DNA from: Bifidobacterium breve
GTDB lineage: Bacteria; Actinomycetota; Actinomycetes; S36-B12
Length of the DNA stretch: 41,124 nt
Reading direction: 5' to 3'
Assembly (NCBI GenBank): GCA_945877545.1
Contig: CAMCSO010000005.1
Coordinates: forward strand, 1-41,124
The notes below the pieces were generated by a model. That model had not been told where the DNA came from. It saw only the letters and a program-made list of their open reading frames with translations, and did no database searches. How positions within the stretch are numbered: the first letter of the stretch is position 1; each line of letters starts with the position of its first letter. The position numbers and the translations under genes were made by a program. Below are positions 26,378-36,280 of this stretch, in pieces.

Positions 26378-29296
26378 ATGGCTTCCCGTCCTCCTGCTCC
26401 CGCGCGCTCGCGAACTGCCCAACCGGCAAGTGGCCGCACGTCAGCGACCGCCCGCAAGCGAACCTCCTCGGGTCAGCCGCCGACGAAGGCTCCGGCGAAG
26501 AGGTCTCCGGCAAAGAAAACTCCCACAGGACGGGCACCGGCGAAGAAGTCACCCGCTCGGGCAACGACATCGCGACCTGCCACGACGCGGGCCACGACGC
26601 GGGCCACGACGCGGGCCACCGCGCGCAGGCCCGCCAAGCAAGCGACTCGGGCACGCCAGGCCGATGGCGGATTGCTCGTCCGGCTCTTTAGGGCCCTTGG
26701 TCGGGCCATCCGGTTCCTGTGGCTGGGGCTCGCCCATGGGTTTGGTGCGGTCGCTCGGGGGATCGGCCACGGTGCCAGCGACCTTGAGCCAGAGGAGCGC
26801 CGTGATGGGACCGCCCTGGCACTCATCGCAGTAGCGGGCATCCTCGCTGCTGGGATGTGGTTCGGGGTCGAAGGCTGGTTCGTTCAGTGGACGACCCAGG
26901 CCGGTGTAGCTCTCGTTGGCGCACTCGAATGGATCATCCCGCTCACCTTCCTCGCGCTTGCCTGGCGAACCCTGCGTCACCCTGAGGACCGGAAGTCCAC
27001 CGGTCGGTGGGTCATCGGCACCGGGGCCCTCCTCCTGTCGATCATCGGCCTGTGGCACCTCGCACGCGGGGCATCGACGCCCAGCGATGGATCTGCTGCC
27101 ATGTCCGGCGGGGGCGGGCTCGTTGGTTGGCTCGTCACTGCTCCGATCGTCGCGGCCATCGGGCCGGTCGTGGCAGGTTTCATCCTTGTCCTCCTGCTCG
27201 CCTTCGGCCTGCTCATCGTGACGGGAACGTCGCTGCCGATCCTGCGCGACGGAGTTTCCCTGCTCGTCGGAGGTCGGCGCGATGACACTGGAGCGCAAGG
27301 GGATAACGAATTCGACGAAGGCTACGACCTGGACGCCTACGACGATGAATATGACGATGTTGATGACTACGACGAAAGCTTGGCCCTTGAGCCGAGGCGT
27401 CTGCCCGTCGCCGAGCGATTTGGGTCCCCTGTCATCGACGGCGAACTCCACCCTGCGGCGGTCCTTATGTACGGCGTTGAGCAAGCCGGTCGGCCGATCG
27501 ACCTCGAGAGCGCCCTGCGGCGAACTGAGCAGGTAGCGGGAGCATCAGCCGTACTGGAACAGATGGCCCTTGCCGCTGCCGCGCGGGAGGCCATCGAACG
27601 CGACGAGAGAATGCGCGACGAGCAACTCGAACGGGAACGTCTTGAGCGCGAACAGGCTGCGGAGGAGGCACGTGCTGCGGACTTCGCGCGGGTGCAGCGG
27701 GACCTTGATCGTGCCCTGAGGGCGCCGGGGGCTCATCCGGGCCGACAGGAGACTGTTGCGGTCGTCAAAGGTCCGCCGGCTCCTGAGCGGGCTGCGCGGC
27801 GCAAGGCTGAGCAATTGCCGCTCTCGGGCAATGGGATGTACCTGCTGCCCGACATGGCGCTCCTCAAGACCGGTCCCGCGCATAAGACTGCGACGAAGGC
27901 GAATGACCAGGTCGTCCAGGCCCTCACCGAGGTCATGGAGCAGTTTGGGATTGATGCACAGGTCACCGGATTCATGCGCGGACCGACGGTCACCCGCTAC
28001 GAGATCGAACTCGGTCCGAGCGTCAAGGTCGAGCGGGTGACAGCACTGAGCAAGAACATCGCTTACGCGGTGGCGAGCGCCGACGTTCGAATCCTCAGCC
28101 CGATCCCTGGGAAGAAGGCCATTGGGATCGAGATCCCAAACACCGACCGGGAGCTCGTCCTCCTCGGCGACGTACTTCGCAGCGCCGCCGCGACGGGGGA
28201 GCAACACCCAATGGTTGCGGCCCTCGGCAAGGACGTCGAGGGTGGTTTCGTCTGCGCCAACCTCGCGAAGATGCCGCATATTCTTGTTGCGGGGGCCACG
28301 GGAGCCGGAAAGTCGAGCTGTATCAACTCACTCATCACCTCGGTTCTCATGCGAGCGACCCCGGATGAGGTTCGGATGATCCTCGTCGATCCGAAGCGGG
28401 TCGAACTCACGTCCTATGAGGGCGTCCCGCACCTCATCACGCCGATCATCACGAACCCGAAGAAGGCGGCGGACGCCCTCCAATGGGTCGTAGCTGAGAT
28501 GGACCGTAGGTACGACGATCTGGCGCTGTTCGGCTTCCGCCATGTTGACGACTTCAACAAGGCCGTCGGCTCCGGACGGCTCACCGCTCCTGCGGGCAGC
28601 GAACGGGTCATGCGTCCGTACCCGTATCTGCTCGTCATCGTCGATGAACTCGCAGACCTCATGATGGTCGCCCCGCGTGACGTTGAAGAGTCGATCGTGC
28701 GCATCACGCAGCTTGCGCGCGCAGCCGGCATCCATCTTGTACTCGCGACTCAGCGCCCAAGTGTTGACGTCGTCACCGGGCTTATCAAGGCGAATGTTCC
28801 GAGTCGCTTGGCGTTCGCGACGTCAAGTCTCGCCGATAGCCGCGTCATCCTCGATCAACCGGGGGCAGAAAAGCTCGTGGGGCAGGGCGATGGTCTGTTT
28901 CTCCCCATGGGCACGAACAAGTCCATGCGAATCCAGGGTGCCTTCATCTCCGAGACTGAGATCAGGGCCGTTGTCGACCATTGCAAAAGCCAGACATTCG
29001 CGGCCTACGTCGAAGACGTGACGGCACCTGCCGTGAGCGTCAAGGAGGTCGACTCCGACATCGGCGACGACCTTGACATCCTCCTGCAGGCCGTGGAACT
29101 GGTTGTTTCGACCCAGTTCGGCTCCACCTCCATGCTCCAGCGCAAACTGCGCATCGGTTTCGCGAAGGCTGGTCGAATCATGGACCTGATGGAGTCACGT
29201 GGCGTCGTTGGCCCATCCGGAGGCTCGAAGGCCCGCGAGGTGCTCATGTCTTTAGAGGAACTTCCACAATTTCTATCGCTCCTACGCGGAGAGTAA
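26378..29296 (+). CDS. ftsK: DNA translocase FtsK/SpoIIIE
   Basis: Basic N-tail, 4-TM region, Walker [32 protein letters not shown], gamma domain [34 protein letters not shown]. Confidence 0.97.
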   Translation: MASRPPAPARSRTAQPASGRTSATARKRTSSGQPPTKAPAKRSPAKKTPTGRAPAKKSPARATTSRPATTRATTRATTRATARRPAKQATRARQADGGLLVRLFRALGRAIRFLWLGLAHGFGAVARGIGHGASDLEPEERRDGTALALIAVAGILAAGMWFGVEGWFVQWTTQAGVALVGALEWIIPLTFLALAWRTLRHPEDRKSTGRWVIGTGALLLSIIGLWHLARGASTPSDGSAAMSGGGGLVGWLVTAPIVAAIGPVVAGFILVLLLAFGLLIVTGTSLPILRDGVSLLVGGRRDDTGAQGDNEFDEGYDLDAYDDEYDDVDDYDESLALEPRRLPVAERFGSPVIDGELHPAAVLMYGVEQAGRPIDLESALRRTEQVAGASAVLEQMALAAAAREAIERDERMRDEQLERERLEREQAAEEARAADFARVQRDLDRALRAPGAHPGRQETVAVVKGPPAPERAARRKAEQLPLSGNGMYLLPDMALLKTGPAHKTATKANDQVVQALTEVMEQFGIDAQVTGFMRGPTVTRYEIELGPSVKVERVTALSKNIAYAVASADVRILSPIPGKKAIGIEIPNTDRELVLLGDVLRSAAATGEQHPMVAALGKDVEGGFVCANLAKMPHILVAGATGAGKSSCINSLITSVLMRATPDEVRMILVDPKRVELTSYEGVPHLITPIITNPKKAADALQWVVAEMDRRYDDLALFGFRHVDDFNKAVGSGRLTAPAGSERVMRPYPYLLVIVDELADLMMVAPRDVEESIVRITQLARAAGIHLVLATQRPSVDVVTGLIKANVPSRLAFATSSLADSRVILDQPGAEKLVGQGDGLFLPMGTNKSMRIQGAFISETEIRAVVDHCKSQTFAAYVEDVTAPAVSVKEVDSDIGDDLDILLQAVELVVSTQFGSTSMLQRKLRIGFAKAGRIMDLMESRGVVGPSGGSKAREVLMSLEELPQFLSLLRGE
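26579..26626 (+). repeat. 12-bp tandem repeat in the ftsK N-terminal coding region
   Basis: GCCACGACGCGG x3 perfect plus a degenerate 4th copy; encodes [16 protein letters not shown]. Confidence 0.9.
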
Positions 29297-29308
29297 AGGA
29301 GAATCCGA

Positions 29309-29638
29309 ATGAAAACATCTGTTCTTGCTGCGCTTCGTCCCCGTGTGCGCTACGTTGAATCTTCTTTCGGCAACGAGGAGTTGGAGCCGGTGTCAGTAGG
29401 TGAGAGGCTGCAGCAGGCTCGCGAGTCCGCCGGTCTCTCAGTGGATGATCTCGCTGAATACACGAAAATTCGGGCAACCATCATCACTGCGATGGAGCAT
29501 GATGATTTTTCCTACTGCGGTGGTGCCACGTATGCGCGGGGCCAAATTAGATCAATCGCCAAGGCGCTGCGCACGGATGCCGTGCCGATCATTGTTGAAT
29601 TTGAGATCCAGATAGGGATGCCGCCTTCCGCGCGTTGA
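29309..29638 (+). CDS. Short RodZ-like HTH protein (HTH domain only)
   Basis: VGERLQQARESAGLSVDDLAEYTKIRATIITAMEHDDFSYCGGATYARGQIRSIAKALRTD; SD aaaggag upstream of ATG; stops before any TM or DUF4115 segment. Confidence 0.8.
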   Translation: MKTSVLAALRPRVRYVESSFGNEELEPVSVGERLQQARESAGLSVDDLAEYTKIRATIITAMEHDDFSYCGGATYARGQIRSIAKALRTDAVPIIVEFEIQIGMPPSAR

Positions 29639-29643
29639 GTCCG

Positions 29644-29649
29644 TAGGCT
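29644..29649 (+). promoter_or_regulatory. Putative -10 hexamer TAGGCT of a leaderless rimO promoter
   Basis: TAGGCT, 6 nt (gtcggg), then GTG at 29656. Confidence 0.45.
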
Positions 29650-29655
29650 GTCGGG

Positions 29656-31092
29656 GTGAAGCAACCGCAGCGCGTCTCCATCGTCACACTGGGCTGTGCT
29701 CGAAACGAGGTCGACTCCGAGGAACTAGCGGGGCGGCTCTCGGCGGCGGGCTGGGAACTCGTCGATGACCCGACTCACGCCTCGGCGGTACTGGTGAACA
29801 CGTGCGGTTTCGTGGAGGTAGCGAAAAAGGATTCGATCGACGCGGTGCTCGCGGCCGCGGATCTCAAGCAGGCAACCGGAGGTCCCCGCGCGGTCGTTGC
29901 GGTTGGCTGCCTCAGCGAGCGTTATGGTCGGGACCTGGCTGCAGAACTCCCCGAGGCCGATGCCGTCCTCGGCTTTGATGACTATCCGGAGATTGCGGAG
30001 CGACTTACCCGTATCGTGGCGGGGGAACGGCATGTTCCGCACGCCCCTTCTGACCGTCGCCAGCTTCTGGCGATATCGCCCGTTGAACGTTCGGGGACTG
30101 CCACGTCGATACCTGGTCATGGAGCGAGTGAGGATTTGCCGGCGGGGTGGTCGCCGCCCGTACTTCGGCGCAGACTTGACGGCAGTCCAGTAGCACCGGT
30201 CAAGCTGGCTTCGGGCTGCGATCGCCGGTGCACATTTTGTGCCATCCCATCCTTTCGAGGGTCCTTCATTTCTCGGCCACCCGCCGACGTCATCGCCGAG
30301 ATCGCCTGGCTCGTCAGCGAAGGTGTGCAGGAGATCGTCCTCGTGAGCGAGAACTCGACGTCATATGGCAAGGACCTCGGCGATCTCAGACTGCTCGAGA
30401 CCCTGTTGCCTGCGATAGGTGAGGGCACCGGCGTTGGCCGAATTCGCGTCGCCTATCTGCAGCCAGCGGAAGTCCGGCCCGGCCTGCTTCAGGTGATCGC
30501 GCAAACCGCAGTGGTGGCGCCGTACTACGACCTGTCGTTTCAGCATGCGAGTCCATCGGTGCTGCGTCGCATGCGCCGGTTTGGCGGGCGCGAGGAATTC
30601 CTGGGCCTTATCGCCCAGATCCGCGAGCTCGACCCCCGGGCGGGTATCAGGAGCAACATCATCGTGGGCTTTCCTGGCGAGACCCAGGAGAACCTTGATG
30701 AGCTCGCCGCGTTTCTGGTCGATGCCAGACTTGATGCCGTCGGTGTGTTTGGCTACAGCGACGAGGACGGCACCGAGGCAGTGGGCCTCGCGAACAAGGT
30801 GGACACGGAGGTCATCCGGGAACGGGTCGAATCCATCACCGCGCTCGTCGAAGAGCTCATGGCGCAACGAGCGGAGGACCGCATCGGTGAGGCGTTGATC
30901 GTGCTGATCGAGACCATCGAACGAAACGATGCGGGGGATTGGATCGCGGTGGGGCGCGCGGGCCATCAAGGTCCGGACGATGGCGAGACAGTCCTTGTCC
31001 TTGAGCAGGCATCAGACGTAGCGGTGGGTGAATTCATCGCCGCTCTCGTCGTTGACACCGACGGAGTCGATCTGATTGCGGAACGGTCGTGA
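29656..31092 (+). CDS. rimO: Ribosomal protein S12 methylthiotransferase RimO
   Basis: [19 protein letters not shown], radical [45 protein letters not shown]. Confidence 0.95.
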   Translation: MKQPQRVSIVTLGCARNEVDSEELAGRLSAAGWELVDDPTHASAVLVNTCGFVEVAKKDSIDAVLAAADLKQATGGPRAVVAVGCLSERYGRDLAAELPEADAVLGFDDYPEIAERLTRIVAGERHVPHAPSDRRQLLAISPVERSGTATSIPGHGASEDLPAGWSPPVLRRRLDGSPVAPVKLASGCDRRCTFCAIPSFRGSFISRPPADVIAEIAWLVSEGVQEIVLVSENSTSYGKDLGDLRLLETLLPAIGEGTGVGRIRVAYLQPAEVRPGLLQVIAQTAVVAPYYDLSFQHASPSVLRRMRRFGGREEFLGLIAQIRELDPRAGIRSNIIVGFPGETQENLDELAAFLVDARLDAVGVFGYSDEDGTEAVGLANKVDTEVIRERVESITALVEELMAQRAEDRIGEALIVLIETIERNDAGDWIAVGRAGHQGPDDGETVLVLEQASDVAVGEFIAALVVDTDGVDLIAERS

Positions 31093-31718
31093 ATCCCGCC
31101 CAAGCTGAGCCGGCAAGACACCCGGCGAGCAACGCGCCTGTCCTGAACGTCCCAAATGCGCTCACGTTCTTGCGTCTGCTGTGCGTGCCGGTCATGGTGC
31201 TGCTCCTGTTCTCGGGCGGTGGCGGAGCCGGACTCGCCCGTGATAGCGCGGCACTCGTGTTCGTCATTGCGTCGATTACGGACCTCATCGACGGAGCAGT
31301 GGCGCGCAAGTTCGGGCAGGTAACGAACGTTGGGAAGATCGCCGATCCACTGGCTGACAAGGCGCTTATCGGGTCCGCGCTCATTGGTCTGTCCATCCTC
31401 GGAGATCTGCCGTGGTGGGTGACAATCGTGATCCTTGTGCGCGAAGTTGGGGTGAGCCTGCTCCGCCTATGGGTGATCGAGCACGGGGTGATCTCGGCCA
31501 GTAGGGGTGGAAAGCTCAAGACGGTGGTCCAGACCGTCGCGATCACCATGGTTCTCGTCGTCGTTCCGGGATTGCCCTGGTGGGGCGCGGTGAGCAGTCT
31601 GGTCATGGGCGCCGCTGTTGCCCTGACCATCGTCACGGGAATTGACTACCTGGTACGCGCGCTTCGGCTTCGGTCGGTAGCCGCGGGAATCATCACGGAC
31701 GATGGCGCGCTGCGTTGA
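31089..31718 (+). CDS. pgsA: CDP-diacylglycerol--glycerol-3-phosphate 3-phosphatidyltransferase
   Basis: [24 protein letters not shown]-alcohol motif [29 protein letters not shown]. Confidence 0.94.
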   Translation: MNPAQAEPARHPASNAPVLNVPNALTFLRLLCVPVMVLLLFSGGGGAGLARDSAALVFVIASITDLIDGAVARKFGQVTNVGKIADPLADKALIGSALIGLSILGDLPWWVTIVILVREVGVSLLRLWVIEHGVISASRGGKLKTVVQTVAITMVLVVVPGLPWWGAVSSLVMGAAVALTIVTGIDYLVRALRLRSVAAGIITDDGALR

Positions 31719-32191
31719 GTTCGGCTGATCGCGTCGTACACCTGCTCCGCGAGCACGGAAGGACCCTCGCCACCGCAGAGTCGCTCACTGCGGGGCTGCT
31801 CGCCTCGACGATCGCCGAGGTCCCAGGATGCTCGTCGGTTCTTAGGGGCGGAGTCGTTGCCTACGCCACCGATGTCAAGCGCACGGCGCTGGGCATTGAC
31901 GAACTTGCGTTGAAGCAAGTGGTGAGCGAGGCGGTTGCGGTGGGTATGGCCATCGGGGCCACGAGGGTGCTTGGCTCGGATATCGGCGTCGGCACGACTG
32001 GCGTCGCAGGCCCCGAGTGGCTGGACGATCAGGCGCCCGGAACGGTGTGGATTGCGGTCCACGATGCGCGAAGCATACGGACGCAGTCGCGACTTTTGCG
32101 CCTTACGGGCACTCGTGAGGAGATCAGACGTGGAACAGTCGATGCCTGCCTCGAGGCTATCGAGGCCGTCGTTCGTGAGGCAGCACCATGA
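31715..32191 (+). CDS. CinA C-terminal domain protein (PncC-type amidase)
   Basis: TAESLTAGLLASTIAEVPGCSSVLRGGVVAYATDVK...VGTTGVAGP. Confidence 0.94.
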   Translation: MSSADRVVHLLREHGRTLATAESLTAGLLASTIAEVPGCSSVLRGGVVAYATDVKRTALGIDELALKQVVSEAVAVGMAIGATRVLGSDIGVGTTGVAGPEWLDDQAPGTVWIAVHDARSIRTQSRLLRLTGTREEIRRGTVDACLEAIEAVVREAAP

Positions 32192-32339
32192 AGGGTCGGA
32201 ACATCGAGAGGCACGTCGGAATAATGGCGGGTGTCCTCGGTGTTGGAGACAGCAATGGAGATTGAATCTGCTCCCGATGTGGCGCATGTCAGCCTGCCGG
32301 GATAACGTGTGATCGAGGATTAGGAAGGGAGGTCGTGCG

Positions 32340-32603
32340 ATGATCGTTTTGAGGCATGTCATCGGTGATGAACTACGTCGTCGGCGACAGGACCAGGGGC
32401 GCACCCTGCGTGATGTGTCCGCAGCCGCTGCTGTGTCCCTCGGCTACCTTTCAGAGGTCGAGCGGGGCCAGAAGGAGGCCTCAAGCGAGTTGCTTGCCGC
32501 GATCTGCGGCGCTCTTGATGTCCCTCTCTCGGATGTCATGCACTCGGTCACGAATCACCTCGTGGAGGCAGAGCACCCTCGCGTCGCTGTGCACGCGAAC
32601 TAG
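32340..32603 (+). CDS. clgR: XRE-family HTH regulator, ClgR-like
   Basis: [62 protein letters not shown] ggaagggagg; downstream of pgsA-cinA. Confidence 0.85.
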   Translation: MIVLRHVIGDELRRRRQDQGRTLRDVSAAAAVSLGYLSEVERGQKEASSELLAAICGALDVPLSDVMHSVTNHLVEAEHPRVAVHAN

Positions 32604-32674
32604 GCGCTCGACACCATCATCTGGCCTTCTGTGGGGCGTGTTTCCCTTCCTCGCCGTTGTGGTGGGGAGCGGCG

Positions 32675-32866
32675 GTGCGGCTGACCGATTTCTGGGAACG
32701 GATGGACGAGATCCACGGCCCGGGCTATTCGCAATCGTGGGCCCGCGACGTTGTCCTTTCTCCCTTGGGATGCACGGCGGCGGAGGCAATCGAGCGGGGT
32801 TTCGACACCAAGGAAATCTGGCGGGCGGTCTGCACGGTCGTTGAGGTGCCTTCTCGGCTGCGATGA
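32675..32866 (+). CDS. DUF3046 family protein
   Basis: VRLTDFWERMDEIHGPGYSQSWARDVVLSPLGCTAAEAIERGFDTKEIWRAVCTVVEVP; GTG start 32675 preferred over TTG 32657. Confidence 0.88.
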   Translation: MRLTDFWERMDEIHGPGYSQSWARDVVLSPLGCTAAEAIERGFDTKEIWRAVCTVVEVPSRLR

Positions 32867-32903
32867 TCCCCGGCATCCGATCTCGCTAGGCCTATCGTGA
32901 CGT

Positions 32904-32909
32904 TATTGT
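32904..32909 (+). promoter_or_regulatory. Putative -10 hexamer TATTGT of a leaderless promoter for the sulfotransferase-like gene
   Basis: TATTGT, 6 nt (cagggc), then ATG at 32916. Confidence 0.45.
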
Positions 32910-32915
32910 CAGGGC

Positions 32916-33659
32916 ATGTTCGGGCGTGAGAGGCAGCGTGAGCCGGAGTTGTCGTACCTCACGGTTGTGACGTACGGACGGACAGGCAGCACCGCGATCC
33001 AGTCGGCTCTCAATGCCCTTCCCGGTGTGGTGGTGCGCGGCGAGAACTACGGGGCGATGCGGGGGCTGCGCACGTACCTCCAGTCGGTTGCCGAGACCGC
33101 TGACCGTCACCATGCCGGCCGGCCTGACCATCCCTGGTACGGATCGGCGCGACTTGACCCTTCGGCCGTGCTCGCCGATCTGCGCCGACATGTCGTCGAG
33201 TTCATCCTGCGGCCGAGCCGCGGCACCCGAGTCATCGGTTTCAAGGAGGTTCGCTACGAGCCGGGTCACTTCGCCACCTACGACCTCCTCCTTGAGTACC
33301 TGATCTTCCTCGGCCAATTGTTCCCGGGGCTGACCTACCTCATGAATGTTCGAGATCCCGCGGATGCGGCCCGCAGTGGATGGTGGCCCGGCAATGACCA
33401 GGCGCTGGAGGTGCTAGGCACGACCCGGGATTGGATGGCGACAGCCGTCGCGGACCTAAACGACCTCTACGGACACGGGCGAGCGGTGCTCGTCGACTAC
33501 GCCGACTGGCAGGCCGACGCCGCCGTGCTCATCGCTGCGTTTGATGCGCTCGGACTTCCGAAGGATGATGCGGCCGTGATGATGGCGCTCGATGCTCGGC
33601 TCACCCATGGGCCGCATGGAGAGCAGGAATCGCCCGATTCTGCGAGGGGCCCGGAATGA
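32916..33659 (+). CDS. Sulfotransferase-like protein
   Basis: N-terminal TYGRTGSTAIQSALNALPGVVVRGEN resembles the 5'-PAPS-binding loop; VRDPADAARSGWW resembles the 3'-phosphate-binding RDP...S motif. Confidence 0.75.
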   Translation: MFGRERQREPELSYLTVVTYGRTGSTAIQSALNALPGVVVRGENYGAMRGLRTYLQSVAETADRHHAGRPDHPWYGSARLDPSAVLADLRRHVVEFILRPSRGTRVIGFKEVRYEPGHFATYDLLLEYLIFLGQLFPGLTYLMNVRDPADAARSGWWPGNDQALEVLGTTRDWMATAVADLNDLYGHGRAVLVDYADWQADAAVLIAAFDALGLPKDDAAVMMALDARLTHGPHGEQESPDSARGPE

Positions 33660-34918
33660 GCAATGCCACCGTCGCGCCCACGATGGTGGAAGGTGCCCAG
33701 CGCAACGCGCTACGGGTGCTCTCCACCGGGTCAGTGCTCGGGGGCATCGCTATCGCGGGCGCAATCCCGGCCGGGTCCCTCCTTGCGGCATCCATTGCAG
33801 ACTCCGAGGGGGCCGCCGGATTCGCCCAGACGGCTGGGGTGCTGGGCGCTGCCCTTCTCGCACTGCCGCTTGCGCGAATCGCCCTATCCCATGGCCGTCG
33901 AGCGGCTCTCGCTACGGGATACGGGATCGGTGCAGTGGGAGCCGTCGTCGTGATCCTGGGGGCAGTGCAGCGAAGCCTCCCACTCATCCTCATCGGATGC
34001 GTCATGGTTGGAGTTGCGTCGGCTTCCGGTTATCAGGCGCGTTATGCCGCTACCGACCTCGCTCACGACGATCACCGGGCCCGGGCACTGTCGCTCGTCG
34101 TCTGGGCCGGGACCATCGGTGCGGTGCTCGGTCCAAATCTCCTTGATGCCTCGGGAGCTCTCGGTCTCGCACTCGGCCTTCCGCAACTCGCCGGGCCGTA
34201 TGTCGTGTGCCTTGTCAGCCTCGGACTCGCGGCGCTTGTGCTCTTCGTGTTCCTTCGACCGGATCCCTACCTCATGTCGGTCGAGCGGCGACGGGGGACC
34301 GCGGACGAGAAACCCAAGCCGCGATTGCGCGATGGGATCGGGCACCTCGCAGGTAGGCCGCGAGCGGTCCTCGGGATCGGCGTGATCGCCATTGGTCACG
34401 TCGTGATGGTCATGGTTATGGTCATGACGCCGGTGCACATGGCTCATGTCGATGTATCGCTAAGGCTCATCGGTCTCGTCATTAGCGTCCACGTGGCGGG
34501 CATGTATGCGTTGTCGCCGCTCGTTGGCTGGACGGTGGACCGAGTCGGACGGGTGCCGGTCGTCGTCATGGGTATCGGCATCCTCACCGTCGCCTGCGTG
34601 CTTGCCGGGGTCGCTTCGGGTGATGACGTCACCCTTCTTGGTTTCGGGTTGTTCCTTCTCGGCCTGGGCTGGTCATGCACGCTTATTGCAGGTTCGACGC
34701 TCGTGACCGATGAGGTGGCGGCGCCGGATCGTCCATCAGTCCAAGGACTATCGGATGTTGTGATGAATGCGGCGGGGGCAGTCGGGGGAGCACTGGCTGG
34801 ACTCATCGTGCTCGCGAGTTCCTACGGTGTGCTCTGCGCCGCGGCGCTCCTGCCGCTCTTTGGCCTCGGGGTATGGGTCGCAGCGCCGTCCTCGAGGCGA
34901 ACCTCTGCGAGGACCTGA
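33656..34918 (+). CDS. MFS transporter
   Basis: 12-TM-like hydrophobic pattern in two halves with a central charged loop; 4-bp overlap with the sulfotransferase-like gene. Confidence 0.88.
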   Translation: MSNATVAPTMVEGAQRNALRVLSTGSVLGGIAIAGAIPAGSLLAASIADSEGAAGFAQTAGVLGAALLALPLARIALSHGRRAALATGYGIGAVGAVVVILGAVQRSLPLILIGCVMVGVASASGYQARYAATDLAHDDHRARALSLVVWAGTIGAVLGPNLLDASGALGLALGLPQLAGPYVVCLVSLGLAALVLFVFLRPDPYLMSVERRRGTADEKPKPRLRDGIGHLAGRPRAVLGIGVIAIGHVVMVMVMVMTPVHMAHVDVSLRLIGLVISVHVAGMYALSPLVGWTVDRVGRVPVVVMGIGILTVACVLAGVASGDDVTLLGFGLFLLGLGWSCTLIAGSTLVTDEVAAPDRPSVQGLSDVVMNAAGAVGGALAGLIVLASSYGVLCAAALLPLFGLGVWVAAPSSRRTSART

Positions 34919-34979
34919 GTCACCCCTTGGCGCAGGCATGACGATGTCGTGCTGCGTGTCGTCGGCGTGTCGGATACCT

Positions 34980-34995
34980 TCGAACAGGCGTTCGA
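34980..34995. promoter_or_regulatory. LexA-binding SOS box upstream of recA
   Basis: TCGAAC AGGC GTTCGA, a perfect match to the actinobacterial SOS-box form TCGAAC-N4-GTTCGA. Confidence 0.88.
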
Positions 34996-35059
34996 TATAG
35001 GTTGAGAACCTGACATGGATCCGGATGCTGTCCACAGTTTGGGAGCAACGTCTTCGTCA

Positions 35060-35082
35060 ATGTCACAGGCTCGACCTAAGTT
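35060..35082 (+). promoter_or_regulatory. PafBC/RecA-NDp-like promoter of recA
   Basis: aTGTCAcag-N8(gctcgacc)-TAAGTT fits TGTCR core, 8-nt spacer, TAnnnT. Confidence 0.55.
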
Positions 35083-35119
35083 CTGAGCACCAACATTCGA
35101 ACCGACTCAAGGAGACGAC

Positions 35120-36256
35120 ATGGCAAGCGCCGCCAACGACCGCGAAAAGGCATTGGACTCTGCCCTCGCCCAGATCGAACGCCAATTCGGCAAGGGCTCG
35201 ATCATGCGCCTCGGTGAGGAGGGTCGCGCTCCGATGGACGTCATCCCTACCGGGTCTATCGCCCTTGACGTCGCGCTTGGGATCGGCGGCTTGCCCCGCG
35301 GCCGGATCGTCGAGATCTACGGCCCGGAGTCATCGGGCAAGACCACACTGGCACTGCACGCCATCGCGAGCGTTCAAAAGGCAGGCGGTCTTGCCGCCTT
35401 CATCGACGCAGAGCATGCACTCGATCCCGACTATGCCTCGCGCCTCGGCATCGACCTTGACAGCCTCTATGTGTCTCAGCCCGATACCGGCGAGCAGGCC
35501 CTCGAGATCACTGACACCCTCGTTCGATCTGGCGCACTAGACCTCATCGTGATCGACTCGGTGGCAGCGCTCGTGCCCCGAGCAGAGATCGAGGGCGAGA
35601 TGGGCGATAGCCACGTCGGACTTCAGGCCCGGCTCATGAGCCAGGCCCTTCGCAAGATGGCCGGCGCATTGAGCAACACGAACACGACCTGCATCTTCAT
35701 CAATCAGCTTCGCGAGAAGATCGGCGTCATGTTCGGCTCGCCCGAGACGACAACGGGTGGCAAGGCACTGAAGTTCTACGCCTCTGTGCGCCTCGATGTC
35801 CGTCGAATCGAGACCCTCAAGGGTGGCACCGAAGCCGTTGGCAACCGCACCCGCGTGAAGGTCGTCAAAAACAAGGTTGCGCCGCCCTTCAAGCAGGCCG
35901 AGTTCGACATCCTCTACGGGGAGGGTATTTCCCGCGAGGGCTCGCTTATCGACCTTGGCGTCGACTGTGGCATCGTGAAAAAGTCCGGCGCCTGGTACAC
36001 CTACGACAGCGACCAGCTCGGCCAGGGCAAGGAGAATGCCCGCACATTCCTCAAGGACAACCCCGATCTCGCCGACGACATCGAGAAGCGAATTAAGGAT
36101 CACATGGGCATTGGCCCGCGGGTCGATGCACCGGCGGATGAGCATGCGCCTCGTTCAACACCGCCTGAGTCTGTGGCCGGCGCGGCCGGTGTGGGTGCCA
36201 AGCGCGCCGAGTCCGCCGCGTCAAAGCGGGCAGCAGTCGTTTCCATTGACGGCTAA
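35120..36256 (+). CDS. recA: Recombinase RecA
   Basis: [27 protein letters not shown], Walker [73 protein letters not shown] aaggag. Confidence 0.99.
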   Translation: MASAANDREKALDSALAQIERQFGKGSIMRLGEEGRAPMDVIPTGSIALDVALGIGGLPRGRIVEIYGPESSGKTTLALHAIASVQKAGGLAAFIDAEHALDPDYASRLGIDLDSLYVSQPDTGEQALEITDTLVRSGALDLIVIDSVAALVPRAEIEGEMGDSHVGLQARLMSQALRKMAGALSNTNTTCIFINQLREKIGVMFGSPETTTGGKALKFYASVRLDVRRIETLKGGTEAVGNRTRVKVVKNKVAPPFKQAEFDILYGEGISREGSLIDLGVDCGIVKKSGAWYTYDSDQLGQGKENARTFLKDNPDLADDIEKRIKDHMGIGPRVDAPADEHAPRSTPPESVAGAAGVGAKRAESAASKRAAVVSIDG

Positions 36257-36280
36257 GTCCGCGCGAGGGTTCGGGTCGTC

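Noticed and set aside
26579-26626. CRISPR-like short repeats
   Set aside because: 12-bp units are directly adjacent without spacers and encode in-frame ATTR repeats of FtsK; simple tandem repeat.
26549-28279. Large antisense ORFs within ftsK (311 aa and 244 aa)
   Set aside because: No domain signature, biased composition, opposite conserved ftsK sequence.
31715-32191. CinA lacking its N-terminal domain as a possible gene truncation
   Set aside because: Stand-alone C-terminal CinA/PncC domains are normal at the pgsA-clgR position in actinobacteria.
35120-36256. Possible RecA intein, as found in some mycobacteria
   Set aside because: RecA is a continuous 378-aa ORF with no insertion.
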